Source: Lasiodiplodia sp. COLG20
Lineage: Eukaryota; Ascomycota; Dothideomycetes; Botryosphaeriales; Botryosphaeriaceae
Length of the DNA stretch: 64,000 nt
NCBI GenBank assembly: GCA_009801085.1
Contig: VNWV01000002.1
Location: 2,232,001 to 2,296,000 of the forward strand
Direction of reading: 5' to 3'
The position numbers were made by a program, and so were the translations under genes. Below, one piece after another: positions 60,041 through 64,000 of the stretch; the stretch's first letter is position 1, and each line of letters opens with the position of its first letter. The notes beneath the pieces are model-generated. The model saw only the letters and a list, made by a program, of their open reading frames with translations, did no database searches and was not told the origin of the DNA.

Positions 60041-60950
60041 ATGCTTAGACGCGTCAAGGGTCAAACTGTCGTGTTTATGGGAAAGGAACACACGATTGCG
60101 CAGAGTATCCCCCAATTCCGAATTACCACCCATGAGCTTGCGATGAACTCCGAGCAAACTCGACTTTACATCAAAGCGCACGACGATCCAACATCCACAT
60201 GGGTGTTCATAGATTCCTTTGCCATGCCACTACCGATCCTGCCCTCGACGCTTACAGGAAAGTCGGCGCAAAAAAGGTGACTGCCTCAGCACTAGCCAAA
60301 CTTGCGGCCCAGCCCGATGGCGGCTACTGTGCATTTGACCACAAGATCACACGACTCCGAGTATCTCACAGCGCAACTTCTTCAAGCGGATCCTCCAAGA
60401 AATCCGCTCCGCCCAAGCCATCCATAAATGAACCCAAGGCTTCCTCCATCACTTCATTTCTTAAAACCTCGTCCAATACACCAACAGGCACGTCGGTGGG
60501 TCCATCTGCAGCAGAAGCAACACCGCAACCTCATAAACCACCAGCTACGCATACCCCTCAGCCTTCGATTGCCCCAGCAAGGCCTATATCAACTTCTTCA
60601 TCTCTCTTCCCCCGGCCCGACCCTCAGTGAAGCCTCAAGTGGAGCCTGATGTGGAGCCTGGCGTACCAGATGTGCTCTGGGATGAGAGAAGCAGGCACTA
60701 TCACGTGGACTACTGGGCGGGCATGACAGCTTCCGACATGAGAAGTGTCATTGGAAAGAACATAGATCCAGAGGTATTTCGGAGGAACACGCCTGGTTTC
60801 TCAGGCAATAGGAAAAGCTCAACACCCGCCATCGACGATGAGGCCAGCGACAGTGTAGCAACAACGACCACGCCAAAGAAGGGGACAAAACGCAAGGCTG
60901 AGGTCCATGAGCAGGGTAGCGTTGAGAAGGATGGCGTGAAGCAGGATTGA
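60041..60950 (+). pseudogene. Frameshifted remnant of an unknown gene
   Basis: Three overlapping open segments in three frames follow one another: 60041-60280, 60199-60630 and 60627-60950. Together they read like one protein of about 300 residues. The middle part contains AAQPDGGYCAFDHKITRLRV, then a Ser/Pro/Thr-rich linker. The last part is DVLWDERSRHYHVDYWAGMT and ends KGTKRKAEVHEQGSVEKDG. Two frame changes without convincing splice sites suggest decay. Unrecognised introns cannot be excluded. The family is not recognised. Its 3' end merges into a minisatellite. Confidence 0.45.
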
Positions 60951-61081
60951 ACGGGATTGCTTTGAACAGGATGACGCTGAATAGGATTGCCTTGGACATT
61001 GTGGCGCTGAACATGGCGGCGCTGAACGGGATTGCCTGGAATAGGAGTCCTTTGAACAGGGTGGCACTGAATAGGATTTTT
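60906..61081. repeat. Degenerate 15-bp minisatellite
   Basis: About eleven units close to CTGAATAGGATTGCC run in tandem, with C/T and G/A changes between units. The first units lie in the reading frame of the decayed gene (EQGSV, EKDGV) and the rest continue past its stop. Because the period is a multiple of three the array would code for pentapeptide repeats. Confidence 0.75.
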
Positions 61082-61162
61082 CCATTGAGGAAACAAAAAT
61101 ATAATCGCTGCAAGTAACTTTTACTAGATGGCTGGCGTGGTCTTTCTTTTTTGCTCATGTCA

Positions 61163-61246
61163 TGGGTAGCTGAAGCTATCGTCCAGACGTGTATGTAGAT
61201 TTTTTCATTTCACATTTCCGTCCGGACGATAGCTTCAGCTACCCAC
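61163..61246. mobile_element. Hairpin element copy 9
   Basis: Left arm GGGTAGCTGAAGCTATCGTC, right arm TCCGGACGATAGCTTCAGCT then ACCC. The G-to-C pairing change in the outer arm is compensated on the other side. It is preceded by TTGCTCATGTCAT, the same flank as copies 1, 4 and 5. Confidence 0.85.
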
Positions 61247-61293
61247 GCGTTGAAATCGAGAGAAACAAATTTTTAAAAAAAAACACACTCGTC

Positions 61294-61327
61294 CTGCAAA
61301 ATCACGAAGCTGGCATACCCAACACTC
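61294..61327 (+). repeat. Long inverted repeat, left member
   Basis: It begins CTGCAAAATCACGAAGCTGG and continues CATACCCAACAC. The window ends with the inverted counterpart at 63969-64000, differing at two positions. The pair encloses 2.7 kb of decayed ORFs and hairpins. Confidence 0.8.
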
Positions 61328-61355
61328 TCCGCTCACAGAACCGCTTCACACGCCA

Positions 61356-61721
61356 ATCGACGCCGAGAAAGCTAAGGCACGTTCCAATGAGTACTTCTCG
61401 AAGTATTACAAGAAGACGAAGTCGACTATGACAGCTGGGGAGACCGAGGAGCACAAGAGAAAGAGGTGCGAAGCCACTCGTAGGTACCGAGCCAGCCGAA
61501 CCAAAAAGGAGAAAGAAGAGATCGAAGAGAAGCGCCGCATCCACCGCAACAAGCCGGAGAATCGTCGTCAGAAGGAACGTGAATATGCCGCCAACTACAA
61601 CGCCAAAGATGAGGTCAAGGAGCGCAAGAAGAAATGGTGGGCTGTCAACCCCGACAAGAGGCAGCAGTACTTGAATCAGTTTCCAAGAACAATTTCCGCA
61701 CCACCACAACAACAACAATAG
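61356..61721 (+). CDS. Basic helical repeat protein, copy A (possibly part of a mobile element)
   Basis: The frame is coding-like from about 61356 (IDAEKAKARSNEYFSKYYKK) through an internal ATG at 61428 to a TAG stop at 61719-61721. An AG acceptor just upstream (about 61338) suggests a preceding exon, so the start is not fixed. The product is almost entirely Arg/Lys/Glu helix with aromatic residues spaced like a helical repeat (EATRRYRASRTKKEKEEIEE, KERKKKWWAVNPDKRQQYL). This pattern resembles DNA-binding repeat regions near mobile-element nucleases, an inference only. A second, interrupted copy lies at 62041-62439. Confidence 0.45.
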   Translation: MDAEKAKARSNEYFSKYYKKTKSTMTAGETEEHKRKRCEATRRYRASRTKKEKEEIEEKRRIHRNKPENRRQKEREYAANYNAKDEVKERKKKWWAVNPDKRQQYLNQFPRTISAPPQQQQ

Positions 61722-62040
61722 CCGCCCCCAACGCTCCGCTCTTCCGCCCGCGCAATGCCCGCATCATCGCGGGAAACCCTCCCGCTCCCGCCCCACCAAT
61801 CCCGCAGTATCACATGCAGCAAGCGGTACCATCACAATGGGGTTCTATCCCCCGGTGTTTACAGCGCCTTGCGCGCCTATTCGCCCCGAACGCACATCCC
61901 ATCCATGGGGCAACTCTCCTACCATCATCACCGGCCACAGGCCAAGGCGAAAATTTCGTCTTAAATACACGCAACAATGAATGGGAAATTCGGCGCAATC
62001 GCCAACGAGGAGAGCAGAGCAAAGAAGGCGAAAAGGTGAA

Positions 62041-62439
62041 ATGATGATGGCTACGGGGCGATCTAGGTTTTTATTCTACCGTAGCAAGCCAGAAGTCCGT
62101 CAACAGGCACGGGAATACTCTGCCATGTACCGCGCCACGCATCAGGAGCAGGTCGACGCGTACTTCAAGAACCGCCGCAAGGATCCAAAGGTGAAGGAGC
62201 GCGATAGGAAGAATGCCTCAAGCTGGAGGGAGACTCACCCGGAACAGCAAAAGGCTACGCAGGACGCGTAAAACAACAAGGAAGAGGTCAAGAAGCGCAA
62301 GAAGGATTGGTGGGCTGAGAACCCAGCCAAGAAGCAGCAATACCAAGAGAACCGCAGGGCGAAGAAAGCCCGAGAGGAGCAGGAACAACTCGACGCTGAG
62401 GCCGAGGTCACCAAGGCGGCGAAGAGAGTCAAGAAGTAG
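62041..62439 (+). pseudogene. Basic helical repeat protein, copy B with in-frame stop
   Basis: The same frame runs from an ATG at 62041 to a TAG at 62437-62439 but is broken by TAA at 62269-62271. Before the stop it reads KPEVRQQAREYSAMYRATHQ and after it KEEVKKRKKDWWAENPAKKQ, the counterpart of KERKKKWWAVNPDKRQQY in copy A. The two copies are therefore paralogues from a local duplication. A single C-to-T change of CAA would explain the TAA, consistent with RIP-type mutation but not proof of it. Confidence 0.6.
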
Positions 62440-62749
62440 TATTCCTCGATGGGGTATCTGTGCGAGCATATGTGGGCTCCCGAGATGTTTACTTGCTGAT
62501 GTTACTGATGTGGCGTTTATGGGAGAATCTGCTGGGTCATTGAGAGGTTACTTGCTGGCATTACTCATGTGGCGTTCATGTTTATGAGCGCATTTGCTGG
62601 TCATTGAGCGGGCACTCGATTGTGTTACTGATTTGTTGTTCGTGAGCTTGAGGACTTTTCTGGGTCATTTCTGCACACATTTGTTTTGTTAACGATTACG
62701 ACACCAAGAGTTACAGCTTACAGTATACATCACATAGCAGTATTTAGTA

Positions 62750-62928
62750 TAGAGAGGTATCGCAGCCGAAGACTAGCGTGAAGAATAGCAAGGCCTTAGG
62801 CTTAAGTATGCCGCGGATCTTACTTGAAAAAAAAATAATATATGTGGGTAGGTGAAGCTATCGTCCGGACGTAGATGTAGATTTAATAATTATACGAAAA
62901 CGTCCAGACGATAGCTTCAACTCCCCCC
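62750..62928. mobile_element. Hairpin element copy 10 with left outer arm
   Basis: The outer arm at 62750-62790 includes TCGCAGCCGAAGACTAGCGT. The inner hairpin at 62844-62928 has arms GTGGGTAGGTGAAGCTATCG and CCAGACGATAGCTTCAACTC. It sits in a directly repeated block shared with copy 11. Confidence 0.8.
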
Positions 62929-63151
62929 TTAAGTCATATATATATATATACCATAAGCTGCTAGGGTGCGAACAAGTTCCTCGTCGACCAAGGCTGTTAA
63001 TGGGGAAAGGGCATAGCTCGAAGAGCTCTTCGTGGCAACCCTCTTTAAAAGTACCCAGCCAGATACCAAACAGGCCTTCGACGATCATACAGAGTGCTCT
63101 TATATATCGCCACTCTTTAACTGGCCTGGTTGTGTCGTTCTCCGCTGTCAC
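62858..63151 (-). pseudogene. Fragment related to the GIY-YIG-like ORF, copy 1
   Basis: The minus-strand frame starts TTRPVKEWRYIRALCMIVEG and continues FGIWLGTFKEGCHEELF. The DNA at about 63030-63140 matches that at 63610-63735 next to the GIY-YIG-like ORF, where the same protein segment can be read as TTRPVEEWRDTRALCMIAEG. It lacks the nuclease-like C-terminal part, so it is a truncated duplicate. Confidence 0.5.
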
Positions 63152-63276
63152 TAAGGTAAGGAAGTGCGGCTCACGGTCAACGCTTGTCTAGTGCATCAAA
63201 TTGTGGAAATAGTTTCGCCTTCGAGCAAGTTTGAGGTCAGTACTTGCAATACATAGGAAAGCCATCAACTATTAAC

Positions 63277-63678
63277 TTACTCGGTCTCCTTCACCTTCGG
63301 GTTCGGGTGCTCGAGACGCCTTGCCTTAAGGCCTCCACGGGAACGTGTAGCCGACCCAGAATAAATGTGCCAGTGGTGGCGGTCGTTAGGCGGTTCAAGA
63401 CGGCAGGCGTAGGCTCCCCATTCCCTTGTGTCAACCCAAGTCTCCGCCAACTTGACGAGGTCTTCGTTCATCGGAGCATCTGGCTGGTCGAGTAACTCTC
63501 GGAGCTCGGGAGTTGCATGCCGCCACAGCTCCGTCGCCCACTCCTTGGAAGTTTTCGTGGCGAGTAACTCATCGAAGGCTGCGTTACGAGTATTCGTTGT
63601 AGCGTAAACAGCTCTGAGTGACAGCCCACTCGGAAAGCGCCAATCCAGATGGCAAATAAGATTATAAGCCTTCGGCAA
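63277..63678 (-). CDS. Putative GIY-YIG-like nuclease fragment
   Basis: A 133-residue frame on the minus strand, ATG at 63678. It contains a helical N-terminal part (AFDELLATKTSKEWATELWR) and, near the C-terminus, HWHIYSGSATRSRGGLKARR followed by LEHPNP. The pattern hIYxGSAT..GGLxxR...H resembles the GIY-YIG fold, in which Tyr and Arg act in DNA cleavage, as seen in some fungal mobile-element proteins. The sequence is short, so this is probably one exon or a truncated relic. It lies within the inverted-repeat-bounded block. Confidence 0.35.
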   Translation of the reverse strand: MPKAYNLICHLDWRFPSGLSLRAVYATTNTRNAAFDELLATKTSKEWATELWRHATPELRELLDQPDAPMNEDLVKLAETWVDTREWGAYACRLEPPNDRHHWHIYSGSATRSRGGLKARRLEHPNPKVKETE

Positions 63679-63858
63679 TCATGCAAAGGGCCCTGGTATC
63701 CCGCCACTCTTCGACCGGCCTGGTCGTGTCGTTCTTTGCGTTCAAGAGAATCATGGAGTCTGGTTGTAAATGGTGAGCAGTATACTCGGGCGTAGTAGCT
63801 CATCTGGTTTTTGGAGCAGCTTTTTTTTTTCCTGTAAAAAGAAAAAGAAACAACCCGT

Positions 63859-63941
63859 AGGGAGTTGAAGCTATCGTCCGGACGTAAATGTAGAATTAAT
63901 AATTAAACAAAAACGTCCGGACGATAGCTTCAAATCCCCCC
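63859..63941. mobile_element. Hairpin element copy 11
   Basis: Left arm AGGGAGTTGAAGCTATCGTC then CGGACG; right arm CGTCCGGACGATAGCTTCAA. It shares the centre TAGAATTAATAATTA and the right flank CAAGTCATATAT with copy 10, so both belong to one directly duplicated block. Confidence 0.85.
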
Positions 63942-63968
63942 TCAAGTCATATATTATAAGCTGCCAGG

Positions 63969-64000
63969 GTGTTGGGTACGCCAGCCTCGTGATTTTGCAG
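63969..64000 (-). repeat. Long inverted repeat, right member (at window edge)
   Basis: Read on the minus strand this matches 61294-61327 with two differences over 32 bp. It touches the last base of the window, so its full length is unknown. Confidence 0.8.

Noticed and set aside
61163..63941. Regularly repeated hairpins considered as a CRISPR-like array
   Set aside because: Spacing is irregular, units are dispersed over 48 kb, the setting is a eukaryotic nuclear genome and each unit is itself an inverted repeat.

Overview
The window is nuclear DNA of a filamentous ascomycete (Pezizomycotina). The evidence is short GT-AG introns (about 45-150 bp) in most genes and fungal orthologues with conserved exon layouts: TEF1, CLU1, TAD1, SLS1, an NT-C2 protein, a Rua1-type regulator and a ferric-reductase-like flavocytochrome. 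Branch-site-like CTAAC/CTGAC motifs precede several acceptors, and promoters are pyrimidine rich. I cannot name the genus; a Dothideomycete-like or related fungus is only a guess. Gene models below were spliced by hand, and exon sums were checked to be multiples of three.

Layout. 1-3204 (minus): 5' part of a very long uninterrupted secreted precursor that runs off the left edge. It has a signal peptide, a Lys-Pro-rich linker, a repetitive STVxDS stretch, and then Kex2-type KR-delimited cassettes, seven of which carry a C-x6/7-C pair. This is the most unusual object in the window. 3.2-16.8 kb: a Rua1-type regulator gene (6092-8115) in otherwise gene-free DNA, including 8.7 kb upstream of it. 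16.8-35.5 kb is gene dense: a polytopic membrane protein, CLU1, a mitochondrial AAA ATPase divergent from CLU1, an unknown 897-residue protein, a Nudix hydrolase, a membrane-anchored fungal protein and an AT-hook protein. 35.5-46.9 kb: one ferric-reductase-like gene between two gene-poor stretches with low-complexity tracts and hairpin elements. 46.9-58.2 kb is gene dense: a small membrane protein, TAD1 divergent from an NT-C2 gene with three micro-exons, SLS1 and TEF1. 58.2-64.0 kb: a repeat-rich end with five hairpin elements, an inverted TEF1 relic, a decayed gene with a 15-bp minisatellite, duplicated basic ORFs, duplicated nuclease-like fragments and a pair of inverted repeats.

Most genes are single-copy housekeeping functions: translation (TEF1, TAD1), mitochondrial biogenesis and expression (CLU1, SLS1, the AAA protein) and iron reduction. 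The accessory content is the secreted Kex2 precursor and a mobile hairpin family of at least eleven copies. One hairpin copy supplies the last five codons and stop of TAD1.
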